DNA of 64,000 bases from assembly GCA_028583685.1 (NCBI GenBank), contig JAMXIF010001178.1, positions 646,819 through 710,818 of the forward strand, given 5' to 3'. The stretch comes from Petaurus breviceps papuanus. Its lineage: Eukaryota; Chordata; Mammalia; Diprotodontia; Petauridae. The notes below the pieces were generated by a model. The model was not told where the DNA came from and did no database searches. It was given only the letters and a program-made list of their open reading frames with translations. A program made the position numbers and the translations under genes. Numbering within the stretch: the stretch's first letter is position 1; every line of letters begins with the position of its first letter. Positions 32,020-43,325 of this stretch are shown piece after piece.

Positions 32020-32225
32020 AGGAAAAATACTCTATTAAGCATTTAGAGGTACCAAGCACTATGATAAATGTTGGGGATTCAACTACAAGCAAGCAAGACA
32101 ATTCTGGCCTTCACAGAGCTTGCATTCTAATAGGGGAAGATGACGCACAGAGGGCAGCAAGAGTTGGAAAGAGTCAGATGTGGGAAGGGGAAGGTATTTA
32201 TATTGTAGTCTAGTACCAAGTAAAA
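32020..32225 (-). mobile_element. L2 LINE 3' end fragment
   Basis: 'aagcactatgataaatgttg' and 'cacagagcttgcattctaat' are inverted L2 3' text. Confidence 0.65.
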
Positions 32226-32259
32226 TAAGGTGAAAGTTCAGTGATCAGAAACCAGGTTT

Positions 32260-32545
32260 GTTCACCCTTCTTCTCAAAGACGACTGATGACATCAGGCCA
32301 GTGATGTCTTGACTTGCAGGTGAATTGTATTTAAGCGAGGTAGAGCTGTGCAAAGTCATCAGCCTCACTATTCTCCTCCAGGGTCTTCTGAGTCCAGTGG
32401 CAAGACATAGGTTAAGACAACTGGGGAATGGTCCCAGATGCAGTGGGAGATCTTGGTTTTTTTAAGCTAAGGTTTTTCCCAGGTCTCAGTTTGTCTGAGG
32501 CAACACCCATTCAGTAAAGGCCAGGTAAGAACCGAGGTAAAAGAG
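32260..32545 (-). mobile_element. ACAACA-tailed repeat (family X), long copy
   Basis: 'cttctcaaagacgactgatg', 'gatgtcttgacttgcaggtg', 'tcatcagcctcactattctc', 'agtccagtggcaagacata' and 'ctaaggtttttcccaggtc'. The first four segments recur in order at 48236, which shows a defined family. Confidence 0.7.
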
Positions 32546-34100
32546 AATCTACTTTGTCTTCACAAAAGAATCAGTCCAGAGGCCAGGGTGCTAGGGACAG
32601 GAAAGAGCCGTGTTGGAAGGAGACTAGAGAGAACAGGCTGTACAGCTGAAAGAGAGGGCTCAAAAAGTTGGAATGGGGGCAAAGGAAACAGCTTGGAGCT
32701 CTTTGTGTTGACAATGAGGAAATTAATAAGGGACTTTGGCTCTTTTTGTTCTTAGACAGTGCAAGGTGCAAGTCTTCCTGAAAAGAGTTAAGATTGCTCT
32801 GGAAATGACACAGAGGGTATAAATCAGATTAAATCAGAGGCTCCCCAAGGGCAGGAACTTTGATTTTAGACAATCTCAGCCTGGGTCACTTATTTAGTCA
32901 CAATCAAATTCTAAATGCCATCCAAAAACAACATTTCCCAATAACAGATATACAAAAGGAACTTGGGAATTTAGGGCATTTAGAAAATGAGGGGCCCCAA
33001 AGGCTAGTTGGGTCAGTGGATAGCCTTAAGGGTCAACCCAGTTTTCACCACAAAATAATATCCGATAGTGTCTGGCCTCCTTGGGTTTGGTAGGAACTGT
33101 TTGGTGAGTGGCCTAGGGGGATAAGGAGAACCTTGGATTGGAGTAGTCAGCACCTGTGGCACAAGCCACAGAATTTATTTCTTGGGGCTTTTTCAGTTTT
33201 TTGGCATCTGAACTTTGTGTGGATGCTCAGTTGAGAGCTATACCTTTTTTTTCCCCTTTTCCCCCTTCACCATCCGTTGCCTGTATCAGTTGTCTTGCCA
33301 GTAGCCAAGACATGCTTGAAACTCTAGGAAAGCAGCAAGCTGGAGTTTCCAAGTCGAAGCAGCTCTGCCAAGGGAACCTCTCTTCTGAGAAGCAGGCTTT
33401 TCCAGGGTCCTAACCCCCACACACAGTTGGGAAGAACAGTGGATATTTACTCTGAATTGGGTAATAACTTCAGTGTGGCAGTGGCTTATAAAACTCTAGG
33501 AGAATAATTGCTCTTCTTTGTTCCCACTGGAACCTTAATTGCAGGGATAATTCAGCCACCAAGAAAGAAAAACATCCCTCTATCTATATATTTGTGTCTC
33601 TCTCTGGGAAATACCTGTTAAGCACAACGTGCATGTCTCAGTAAATAATAATTTTCCACATATGACATAAACATCTTTCTCACCATTAATCACCTCGATA
33701 CTATCATAACACAGAAGTAATTATGAGGATAAATGGGCAGTTTATCTTCCCTTTCTCTCTTCTGTGAGTTAATATAAGAGGCAGGACCAGTCCCAGCAAG
33801 TTCTTCACCGTAGAGAGTTATGTATCACCTCAGATTCCATTTTTGGTTAATCCTTCCTATGGATGCAAATTAGGTGTTTTAAGTTCATAACAAAAGAGTT
33901 TACAAAGGGCTGAGGTGGTAGTTCAAGCCAGAGTATCTGCACTCCTCCTGTAGCTTGTTTGTTTTTAGAGGGAAAAAAAAAAGTAAACTGATAGCTAAAT
34001 GTGTTACTTGAATAATCCAATCTTTTTGGAATAGTGACAATACCTCCTTTAGAACACTGTAAAATTGTTCATAGGACTTGTACAACTTGTACAGCTGTTA
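32546..34100. other. Long unique stretch
   Basis: About 1.5 kb without a recognised transposon. The 33540-33800 part is AT-rich and free of simple repeats, with TAATTATGA and a TTAATATAAGAGGC word near 33770 that could be read as a TATA-like motif. No transcript can be inferred. Confidence 0.45.
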
Positions 34101-34109
34101 GCAGGATTG

Positions 34110-34330
34110 AGAGGAAAGACTGGAAGGCAGAGGACCTGTGTTCTAGTACCAGTTCTGCTAACTGGATGAGTGAAAATGGTGTATAATTCATTTCCCCTTT
34201 CTTAGGCCTCAGTTTGCTCTAACATCAAAGAAAAGGGTTGGGCTAGAAGATCTCCTAATGGTCCTTCCAGTTCTGACCATCCAGGTTCTAAGGTCCCTTC
34301 AAGCTCTAACGGTCTGTTATCCTATCTTAA
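34110..34330 (+). repeat. MIR CORE-SINE
   Basis: 'ctgtgttctagtaccagttc', 'ttaggcctcagtttgctct' and 'gggctagaagatctcctaa', followed by a duplicated 3' end. Confidence 0.75.
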
Positions 34331-34474
34331 TTTATCTCTGTTGCACTGAGTATAGGGTAGGTTTCTGCTTCTGGCAATGGAAGGAAAGGCAGGAGCGAGA
34401 ATCTGTCCTCTTTGGTGTGGGAATGTTTGTCCTGGAATAGTCTCTCTGCCCATTTTTCTATTGCCTTAAGAGTG

Positions 34475-35003
34475 TGCCTAGCAAAGAATTGGAACCTGAG
34501 GGGATGCCCATGAATTGTGTAATGGCTAAATAGGTTGTAGTATACGATTGAGATGGAATAATATTATGCTGTAAGAAATGATGAAGGGGATGTTTTCAGG
34601 AAAACCTTGGAAGATTTATATCAACTGGTGCAAAGTGAATAGAACTAGAAAAACATTGTACATAGTAATGGTGATCTTGTAAGGATAATCAATTATGAAA
34701 GACTCAGCTACTCTGATCAATGCAGTGATCTATGACAATTCCAAAGGGCTCATTATGAAAAATTCTATCCACCTCCAAAGAGGGAACCGATTAACTCTGA
34801 GTGCAAACTGAAGTATATTTTTTTCATTTTCTTTATTTTTCTTGCTCCCTACCCATCCTCTCCCATAACATGGCTAATATGTATATTTTATATGACTTCA
34901 TATGTAGAATGAGTAGTATATTTTTTTGTTTTCTCAATTGTGAGGGAGGGGATGGAGGTAGGGAGAGAATTTGGAAATGAAAATTTAAAAAAATAAAAAA
35001 GAA
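34475..35003 (+). mobile_element. 5'-truncated L1 LINE 3' end
   Basis: 'ggatgcccatgaattgtgta', 'ttatgctgtaagaaatgatg', 'gtgcaaagtgaatagaacta', 'tatccacctccaaagaggga' and an A-rich end. It covers the last ORF2 codons and the 3' UTR. Confidence 0.85.
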
Positions 35004-35004
35004 G

Positions 35005-35606
35005 CATCCTCAGGTGGTTTTGATGGTGGTGGTTAGAAGTGGGAAGTCTTTGTTTTGATTTTGTGACTGAAATGCCCTTTCCCCAAAGCCAGTTGGTAAA
35101 TTCCTCATAATGCAAAGGCCTACCTCCAAATGCAAAAAAGTCAAGTTTCTAGAGACACAGTTCATTGATGTCCTTTTAGATAACTTCCCTGCCTCCTTAA
35201 TTAACCTTGATGAAAATGGAGTGGGGGGGGAGAAGGATCTAGGAACTCTTGGGATTAAGTATCAGTATTTGTGGTCAGGCAAATGACCCCCCCCCCCAAA
35301 CATCATTTATCTTGGACCTTAGGAGAAGATCTAGCATTTCAACAATCACTTAGGAGTTAGGAAATGGGATACACCCAGATTTGTAAATAAACCAGGACCA
35401 GAATGGGACTTAGCAAAAGAAAAGCAGAGGTATTGGTTACAGATCTGAAGTGAGTGAGAGAAAGGAAGAGGGAAAAGGAGAGGAAAGAATCAGAATCTAT
35501 GTATAGCTGGGTATTTACAACCATCACCCCTATGACTCAGAGAGACTTAGGGTCCAGTTTTAGGAATTATGTATTCAATATCAACCTTTATCTGTCCCTT
35601 TCTCTC
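35005..35606. other. Unique sequence, ending at an assembly gap
   Basis: Contains G-run and C-run tracts near 35221 and 35288. No gene was recognised. Confidence 0.45.
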
Positions 35607-35616
35607 NNNNNNNNNN
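35607..35616. other. 10-bp run of Ns (assembly gap)
   Basis: Ten ambiguous bases after a CT-rich stretch. Size may be nominal. Confidence 0.95.
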
Positions 35617-35619
35617 TTT

Positions 35620-36305
35620 CATGGTTTTATAAACTCCCACCAATAACTCAGATAGCAACCCCTCCACTTCTGCCCATCCTATGTGATTCTGATCCCTACC
35701 TTCCCATAAGTTCAACACAAGCATCAAGGGGGTGCCATTGGAGTCCTGTGGCTGTCCCCCCTTCATCTCTCACTTTTGCCTTATGGCCAGCCCTTATTAT
35801 ACAATTCCTTCATGGCATCTTTTACTCTTGCTCTTCTCCATGGGTTATACGTTGCAGCCTGCTCATAACCCTGTGTGTAGATTCTTTTGTCCTTTGCATG
35901 ATATGCATTTAGTTCTTCTGAGAATGTCGTAGCTCATATTTTACTACTATATACCAATACAGATAGAACGTTAGTGTTAAAAAGACAGGCCTTTGCTTTC
36001 ATGGGTAGTGAGGGGTCATTAAAAAGAGCTTTGCAATTACCTATAGGCAATCTAGTCTACTTTTCTTCTCTTCAACTCTAGGCCTGTTTTATTATCCATT
36101 TGTACTGTTTATTTTAGATATCACATTGAGAGACAAATTCTATAGGTTGTCCATCCAGATAGACATGTTGAATGTGTATTGAAGTCTGGTCAATAAAAAA
36201 TCTTCATTCACTTGGTCTTTCCTGTGTGGATGGATAGGCTAAACTAATTTGAGTGATCATAGATCTCTTCCAGGAGGCTCTGAAATGTACTGGGGCTTGT
36301 TATAA
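35620..36305 (-). mobile_element. RTE/BovB-type LINE, C-terminal RT fragment
   Basis: The minus strand from about 36290 decodes LEEIYDHS, FSLSIHTGKTK, DQTSIHIQHVYLDGQPIE, then (other frame) VQMDNKTGLELK. These are in the order found just after the YADD box of RTE reverse transcriptase. Near 35760-35640 it decodes HIGWAEVEGLLSELLVG-like text. Stops and frame changes disable it. Confidence 0.75.
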
Positions 36306-36330
36306 TTACATTCACAAACATATTCATATT

Positions 36331-36483
36331 TTTTTAAAAGCAATTGGGGTTAAGTAACTTGCTCAAGGTTACACGGCCAGTTATTTCTGGGTGTGGTACT
36401 AAGTATCTGAGCCTGGATTCGATCCCCAGGTCATCCCAACATTGGGGCTGGTGCTCTTACTCGCTGTGCTACCTGGCCACCCC
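36331..36483 (-). mobile_element. SINE family B monomer
   Basis: 'gcaattggggttaagtaact', 'ggccagttatttctgggtgt' and GCTACCTGGCCACCCC. The duplication ATATTCATATTTT lies at 36320-36332 and 36484-36496. Confidence 0.9.
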
Positions 36484-36496
36484 ATATTCATATTTT

Positions 36497-36655
36497 CTGC
36501 TAATTCTCCCAGAGATGCATTAATCTACTCAACTGACTGTAAGTCCTTAGAGAGCAAAATCTATATCCCATGCTTCACCATATTTCCTATAACCAACCAT
36601 GCTGAGAGCACAATGGTGAGCACATAGTTGATGCTCAATAAATCTTTGTTCATAT
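36497..36655 (+). mobile_element. L2 LINE 3' tail
   Basis: 'gtaagtccttagagagca' to 'gttgatgctcaataaatc' is a diverged L2 end. The family B SINE at 36331 sits at its left edge. Confidence 0.5.
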
Positions 36656-36699
36656 TTATGATTTCACTCTTTAGCTGTAAGCAAAGAAGGCCTTATTAT

Positions 36700-36835
36700 T
36701 ATCTCTGTTTTTATAGATGAGGAAAATAAGGCCCAGAGAGCTTATGCATCACACCACTAATAAGTGGCAGTGCTGGGACAAGAGCCCAGGTGTGGTTACT
36801 CCAGTGGTCTTTCTGTCATACTATATTGCTTCCCA
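36700..36835 (-). repeat. MIR CORE-SINE
   Basis: 'agatgaggaaaataaggccc' and 'cagtgctgggacaagagcc' are inverted MIR. Confidence 0.75.
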
Positions 36836-37178
36836 AGCAGTGGCAGGAGTCCATCAGAGCGAACTTTCCAACTACTTGCTAGAATTTATTCACAATATTA
36901 TATTTTTCTCCCCTGGGGCAACCATGAAAACTTTCTCTCCTCTCTGGGCTTGGGCTTTTTTTTTAATACAACTAAATTCTAGCCTGACTGTTTCTCTAGG
37001 GCCCAATTAGGTCATGGTAATAGACCCATCAATAACCGTGGGAGTAATTATGATGTTAGAGAAAAGGCCATCACTCAAGTCATCATAGGTATAACTAAGT
37101 CATCAGAGTGATAATTCAAAGAGGGTCACACCCTCAGCAGAGAACTGTGCCCTGGGAGTAAGCTCTGTGTTTGGAGAA
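36836..37178. other. Unique stretch, possible conserved block
   Basis: 37000-37110 has GCCCAATTAGG, TAATTATGATG and GATAATTC words without repeat text. Regulatory function is only a guess. Confidence 0.4.
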
Positions 37179-37179
37179 A

Positions 37180-37320
37180 GATGCAGAGAATCATAGAGTT
37201 TAGTATTTCAGGACTGAACTGTAACTTAGGAGACCATTAATATAACCACACTCATTTTACAGATGGGAAAATGGAGGCCCCCAGAATAAATTGCCTAAAA
37301 CCTCAGAGGAGAGTAGATGA
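37180..37320 (-). repeat. MIR-like CORE-SINE
   Basis: 'cactcattttacagatggga' and the flanking '...gaccattaatataacc' are inverted MIR. Confidence 0.65.
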
Positions 37321-37930
37321 GATGACCAATCAGCTAGGGGGAGAAAAGGAACTAGAAGAAAAGGTTTAAATGATTTGGGACTATTGAGGCTGGAGAAGAG
37401 AAGCAGAAGGGAGATTTCCTAGGGAAAAGGGCTAGAAGCTACAATGTGCCTTGTATACAAAGACTATTTCAAATGCAGAGAGGAAGTCCAGGTTGAAATG
37501 GGTCCAGGGATTCTTGTGGGGATAACCCCGGCCCCTCCAGCAACTGAATTTTTTCTGACTGGGCGCCAGGTGCTATTTGGAGCAAAGGGCTCTGAATTTC
37601 CCTCAAGTGCCTACTTGGGCACATAGAGAAAACAACCCCAGGTGGCTAGGGGAAGTCACTTAGAATTAGTTGACTTGGACTGAATTAAAGTCAAAGTGTT
37701 TATCATTTTGGCCAAGAGGACAGTTGGCTCATAATTCACTTCTGGTGCTCCTCAAATGATCTGTTCTCACCTTTCCTGGTGTGCTTATACTCTGACAGTG
37801 TTACCAGTCAAAAGCCATGTTTCTGCACAGAAGATTGAGAATATCCAAATGTACTACAAATCGGACTAAGACAGTTCAGAGAACAGTGAGTATTTGACTC
37901 ATTTCCAAAGGATGCAGGGAGCTTTACTCT
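37320..37930. other. Unique sequence, nothing recognised
   Basis: Non-repetitive. The start at 37330-37440 is purine-rich. Confidence 0.45.
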
Positions 37931-37934
37931 GTCA

Positions 37935-38505
37935 TATTCAATTCAATTCAATAAACATTTATTAAGCTCCTTCTATGTGCCAGGCCCTGTGCCAACCACT
38001 GGGGATACAAAAAGAGGCAAAAAGCAGCCTCTGCCCTCAGGGAGCTTTCAATCTGATGGGGGCAACAACATATAAACAAATATATACAAAGCAAGCTACA
38101 TATAGTATAAATGGGAAATAATTAGCAGAGGGAAAGCACTGGAATTAAGAACGGTTGGAGAAGGCTTCCTGTTGGGACTTAACGGAAGCCAAGGAGCTTT
38201 ACTCGGAGCATAGAAGGGAGAGCATTCTAGGCATGGAGCACAGCCAGAGAGAATGCTTGGAACCAAGAGATGGAGTGTCTCGTCACTGGATTAAAGAGTA
38301 AATTTTAGGGAGTAAGTACAAGACTAGAAAGGTATGAGGGGGCTAGGGTATGAAAAACTTTGAATGCCAAACAGCATTTTGTATTTCTTCCTGAAGGCAA
38401 TAAGAAACCACTGGAGTTTACTAAGTGAGGGGGAAGGGGTAACATGACCTGACGTTTTGAAAAACAAAACCCTATCATTTAATGGAATGCTTATTGATTA
38501 TTATT
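37935..38505 (-). mobile_element. L2 LINE 3' region (about 0.55 kb), good copy
   Basis: 'caataaacatttattaagct', 'ctatgtgccaggccctgtgc', 'ctctgccctcagggagcttt', 'gagagcattctaggcatgg' and 'gtaacatgacctgacg'. This is the best-preserved inverted L2 3' end here. Confidence 0.85.
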
Positions 38506-38506
38506 A

Positions 38507-38661
38507 TTTTTTTGGAGGTGGGAAGGCAAGACCATTGGGGCTAAGTGACTTGCCCAAGGTCACACAGCTAGTTTTTGTGTTAAGTGTCTGAGGCCGGACC
38601 TGAACTCAGGTCCTCCTGACTCCAGGGCCAGTGCTCTATTCACTGTGACACCCAGCTGCCC
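38507..38661 (-). mobile_element. tRNA-derived SINE (family A)
   Basis: T run, 'ctaagtgacttgcccaagg', 'ggtcctcctgactccaggg' and CCAGCTGCC. Confidence 0.9.
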
Positions 38662-38679
38662 TCAAACTGGTTGTTTTTT

Positions 38680-38890
38680 AAAAGCTCAATTTAACTTTCT
38701 GAGCCTCTTTAAAATGGGGATAGTCATACCTCATGGAGCTATTATGAGTATACAAATATATCAATGAGAACTTAATGAAATGGTTAGTCATTTAGCCTTC
38801 GAATCCTCAGTTTGTGAGAAGGTTGGCTTAAGTGGCCTCCAAGGCCTCTTTTGGCTCTAAATCTATGATTCTATGATTCTGCTTTCTAAT
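38680..38890 (+). repeat. MIR-like 3' pieces
   Basis: 'ttctgagcctctttaaaatg' and 'gcctccaaggcctcttttgg' ending 'ctatgattctatgattct'. Confidence 0.6.
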
Positions 38891-39645
38891 GTCTAAATTA
38901 GCCCCCTACCAGCATGATCCTTGGGGCACAAGGGGATCATAGCAGGAAGGATGCCAAGAACAGAACTCTTCTTGAATCATGCCCACCTTCCTCAGTGACA
39001 GTGAAAGGCGAGCTCTTTGCCTCTTTGTCAGCCTCCTCCCAGGGTTCTCACTACCAAATTCACTTGGTTCTAGAAGTCTGTGGCCCTAGGGGCTTCAGGT
39101 GTCCTGGATCTGTACCCCAGAGATGCTCATTGATCCCTGTTGACCTGATAAACCAGGTGGTTAGAATTCAATCAGTTTGTTTCAAACTAGTTTTCATGCA
39201 TGGGGAGACAGCATAAGCATCTGGGGTCTGCTGCTTTTGGTGGAGCTCTCTCTTCAGAGGTTAGATTTGTTCCAGTTGTGGGGGGAGGGTTCTTTGGAAG
39301 CAAGACCATTTGAGGCTGAGATCAGAAGACAACTGAGCCGCATTCCTGAATCCTCAGTTGGTAGTTCCCTTGTCACTCTGGTGGGAATGAAGAATAAGGC
39401 TAAGCAACTTACCTCCCTGTGGCAAGAAGGGGAGTCTGATAAAATAAGCGAGAAAATGAAATTCCTTGACAGGCCCCTCAATCTGCTGTCATGTACCTGC
39501 TGTGAATTTTGGTCTCTCATATCCTCTCTTCTCCTGCTGCCCTTCAGCCTGTCACCTGCCCAGGAGGGAACATTGATACTACAGAAAGGGATGGGAGAGG
39601 TTCCAATCAGACTCCATCTGGACCAGGAGGATGAGGTGACATAGG
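38890..39645. other. Unique sequence with a 155-codon open frame
   Basis: An open frame (39177-39644, plus) overlaps others on both strands. It shows no recognisable domain, and I treat it as chance. No repeat was recognised. Confidence 0.4.
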
Positions 39646-39649
39646 GTCA

Positions 39650-40002
39650 CTGGGGCAATGGCTACAACAGCAGAATGCACTTTGCTGGCCTCTTGGCCTC
39701 TTTGGCTTCTTTCCAGTCTCAGCTAAAGACTCACCTTTCACAAGAAACTGTTCCTAGTACTTTTTAATCTCAGTACCTTCCCTCTAAGATTAGCTCTGAT
39801 TTACCCAGTGAATGGTGTACCAGGTCTGTACAGAACTGCTTCACATATTGAGTTTTACATTAGATGCCGAGCTCCTTGGGAGCAGGGGGCCATTTATTTA
39901 TTTATTTATCTATTTATTTATTTTCTTTTCTTTGTATTCCTAACCCTTAGCATAGTGCCTGGCCCATAGTAGGTGCTTCATAAAGATTTATTGACTGACC
40001 AA
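39650..40002 (+). mobile_element. L2 LINE 3' end
   Basis: 'ttccagtctcagctaaagac', 'gccgagctccttgggagc' and 'gtaggtgcttcataaagatt'. A TTTA repeat (39891-39925) has grown inside it. Confidence 0.8.
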
Positions 40003-40234
40003 CTTCTCAAGTAAAGTTGATTCTTCCCTAGGGAGTGGGTCAGGACCTAGATTACCCCAAAAGAGGTCAAATTTCAGTGCCTGTGGGTGTGTAACTTGGA
40101 GGGAGGAGAGAAAGGGAATAAGATTTAAATCCCTGAATTTTCTTTTGGCTAACATTAACAGAAACTTCATTGGTATTGCGTTTTTCCCTATGGTTGAAAG
40201 TATACTCAACTACATCAGTCTTAAATGTTTGTTA

Positions 40235-41845
40235 AGCAGACATGCTAAGGAAGATCTTTTGTCTCTGCCAGAACTCTCTGCACTCTCCACAGTCTGGCTT
40301 CAGACTCCATCATTCAATTGAAAATGTTTTCTTCAAAGTTACTAAAGATCTGGTCTCTCATTTGCCAAATCTGATGGCACAGAGCACTGGGTGTGAAGGC
40401 AGCAAGACTCATCTTCCTGAGTTCAAATCTGGCCCCAGATACTTATTAGCTGTATCACCCTGGGCAAGTCACTTAACCTTGTCTGCCTCAGTTTTCTCAT
40501 ATGTAAAATGAACTGGAGAAGGAAATGGCAAACCACTACAGTATCTTTGCCAAGAAAACCCCAAATGGGGTCATGAAGAGTCAGACACGATTGAAAAATA
40601 GCAACAAATAGCATCCTTCTAGACCTCTCTGTAGCCTTTAACACTTTCCATTGCCTCCTTTGACTTGATACTCTCTTCTCTGGAGGTTTTCAGGAAACTG
40701 CTCTCTCCTGGTTCTCCTCCTACCTATCTGACTGCTGCTTCTCAGTCTCCTTTACTGGTTCTTCACACATCACAGGCACACAGGTGTCCCCTAGAGTTCT
40801 GTCCTGGGTATTCTTCTGTTCTCCCTCTGTACAATTTCACTTGCTGATCTCATCAGCTCCTATGGATGCAATTATCACATCTATGCAGATGATTTTCAGA
40901 TTTGTTTTTCCAGTCCTAGCCTCTTTTTTGACCTCTAATCTCACATTTCCAACGGCCACTAGACATTTTGAACTGGGTATTTCACAGATGTCTCTCTAAA
41001 ACTTTACTCATTATCTTTCTTTCCCAGCTTTCTCGCCTTCCTAACTTCCCAGTCACCAGATTCCCTATCTAGGAGGTTTGATTTGCTTCATCTTTGACTT
41101 CTCACTCTTTTGTCCCCTATATCCAATCTGTTGCCAAGGCTTGTTGATTCTACTTTTGCAGGACCTCTCCAATACACCCCCTTTGGTCTTCTGATGCTGC
41201 AATCCCCTTGCTACAGCCCCACTAGCTCACATGTAGACTACTGCAATAGCCTGCTGGTTGCTCTTTCTACCAAAAGTCCATGCTCCACTCACTTACCAAA
41301 GTGATCTTCCTAAAACACAGGTCTAATTTTGTCACCCCCCCCCCCGACTCAATAAACTCCAGTGGCTCCCATTACCTCTTGAATCAAGTATAAAATCTTC
41401 TGTTTTGCCTTTAAAACCCTTAATAACCTGTCCCTCCTCCCCAACTTTTCCAGTTATTTTACACCTTACATGGTCCCATGGGCTCTTCAAGTCAGTGATA
41501 CTGATTTCCTTAGTCTCCTGATGCCAGACATTTTCACTGGCTTTCCCCCTTCCCTGGAATGCTCCCCTTTCTCATCTCTGCCTCCAGGCTTCCCTGTCTT
41601 CCTTTTAGGCCAGCTAAAATCCCATCTTCTTCAGGAAGCCTTTCCCAGTCTACCTTAATTCTAGTGCCTTTTTCCATTTATCCTGCATGTTACTTGTTTG
41701 TACATACTTGTTTACAGGCTGCCTCCCCCATTAAACTGCAAACTCTTTGAGGACAAGGGACTATTTTTTACCTCTCTTTATAACCCCAGCACTTAGCATA
41801 ATGCCTGGTACATAGTAAATGTCTATTGACTGACTGATGCAAACA
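40235..41845 (+). mobile_element. L2 LINE with RT domain, interrupted by MAR1
   Basis: Decoded text includes SGFRLHHSIE near 40300, LLDLSVAFNTF near 40620, ALSWFSSYLSDC near 40700, and a YADD catalytic box at 40882-40893. These are in L2 ORF2 order. The region then passes into the 3' UTR and ends 'catagtaaatgtctattgac'. The conserved GVPQGS motif reads GVP followed by a stop, and several frame changes occur. MAR1 at 40377-40612 splits it. Confidence 0.9.
40377..40612 (+). mobile_element. MAR1 CORE-SINE nested in L2
   Basis: 'cacagagcactgggtgtgaa', 'ctgggcaagtcacttaacc', 'gagaaggaaatggcaaacca', 'ccccaaatggggtcatgaag' and a CAACAAATAG end. The L2 reading continues on both sides. Confidence 0.9.
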
Positions 41846-42225
41846 GCAAGTTTTATTGTGGCCAGAACAATTTATCAACATGTAATAAATCGGCAACAGG
41901 CCTTTCCAACTTTAGTAATCACAGATGTAGTCCATTATAGGACTTTTACTTGAAGCCCTTCCAGCTTGGTGGTCTCTGCCAAGGCTTGCAAGTCATTGGT
42001 ATAACCTTCAAGGACCCAGTTTTACTTCCCCACAACGAGGCATTACAAAAAGACTGGTAATTGTAGCTTTGAAAAATTTAAAAAGAGAGATTGAATAAGC
42101 ATAATTCAGATAGGTTGAAATATCCACATTTTGCCACTCATCTTATTTCTCCAAACTATCTTTTTGACTCTTTTTTTGTTTGTTTGTTTTTGGTTTTTCC
42201 CATCTACCTGCTTTTACTTAGGCTG
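41846..42225. other. Unique sequence, nothing recognised
   Basis: Repeat-free, moderately AT-rich. It could be conserved, but there is no direct evidence. Confidence 0.4.
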
Positions 42226-42320
42226 TGTCTTATACTTGGAGTGTTCTTCACATTCTTTTCTACCATTTAAATCCTATATATCTCTCTAGGCTCAGTTCAG
42301 GTTCTACCTCCTGAGACAAA
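42225..42320 (+). mobile_element. L2 LINE 3' fragment
   Basis: 'cttggagtgttcttcacatt' and 'aggctcagttcaggttctac' match L2 3' UTR text. Confidence 0.55.
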
Positions 42321-42429
42321 CTCAGACTCAGACTCAGAATGTGAGACCTGAGAAGGTCTTTAGACAGCTAGTTGGAATGAGATAGCTGTATAAAACTCTT
42401 TGTTAATCTTAAAACACTATATAACATTA

Positions 42430-42680
42430 GGGATCTTTCCTTAATAATTCACATTCAGATGACACTTCGAGCTTTATAAAACCCTTTCCTCATAACATCC
42501 CTGGGAGATGTGTTATGCAGATATTATATTCATCTTACAGATGAGGAAAATGAGTCTCAGAGAGGTGAAATGATTGAACCAGAGTCTCTCAGCCAGCGAA
42601 CTTCACTGCCTCAGCAGCTGAATCCAGCATCATGCTCATAGCAGGTACTAGTAAATGTTGAACAAACGAATGAATGAATT
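42430..42680 (-). repeat. MIR/THER1-like CORE-SINE
   Basis: 'acacttcgagctttataaaa', 'cttacagatgaggaaaatga' and 'gagaggtgaaatgattg'. Confidence 0.75.
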
Positions 42681-43095
42681 GAGTATTTGGGTAAAGGAGG
42701 AGGAAAATCTTTTCAGGGACAAGCTCTCACAGTTGAGGCCACCCAGGAATGGAGCCAAGCTCTGGAAACAAAGCTAGTCTTTTTCTTACCCTGAGCTCCC
42801 AATGTGCTCAGTGTCCTCAGGGTTTCTGGCCCATAGAAGGACACAAGGTCAGGTCCCTAATGTGCTCTATTCCACTATTATTTCCACCTAGTCACACACT
42901 CCCTGGAGAATACCTCTGGTTCTCTGCCTAGGAATAAAGTGAATTTGATCTCCCTACACACATGGGTAAGACTGACCAGTGCGTCATTATTACTCTACAA
43001 TCTTTCTCTATGATCCTCTCTCCTTCCTTCTTATCATCTAATCATTACATCCAGTGACATACTGCCTCATGATGTGTCTTTTAGTGTGGAGGCTT
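42680..43095. other. Unique sequence, nothing recognised
   Basis: Non-repetitive. Confidence 0.45.
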
Positions 43096-43325
43096 CATGG
43101 GGCGCCGGAAAGAGTACTGGACTGAGAGTCAGAGACTCTGGGTCCAAATCTTGCCTTATTACCTATGTGATTCTGGTAATTTAGCTTCATTTAACCTCTC
43201 TGGCTAATGTGATTCTAGACTGCATCAAGCAAATCAAACTTTTCAGCTTCCTCACCGATAAAATTAGAGTTATATTGGATGACCTCAGAGACCCTTTCCA
43301 GTGCTAGATCTATGATCCTATGGTC
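43095..43325 (+). repeat. MIR CORE-SINE
   Basis: 'ggactgagagtcagagactc', 'ctatgtgattctggtaattt' and 'ggatgacctcagagaccct', with about 60 bp of extra sequence in the core. Confidence 0.75.

Noticed and set aside
33760-33800. A TATA-box promoter at TTAATATAAGAGGC
   Set aside because: A single TATA-like word with no initiator, exon or CpG context. Kept only as a low-interest note.
39177-39644. A 155-codon open frame as a gene
   Set aside because: Overlaps other open frames in both senses. No recognisable protein similarity.
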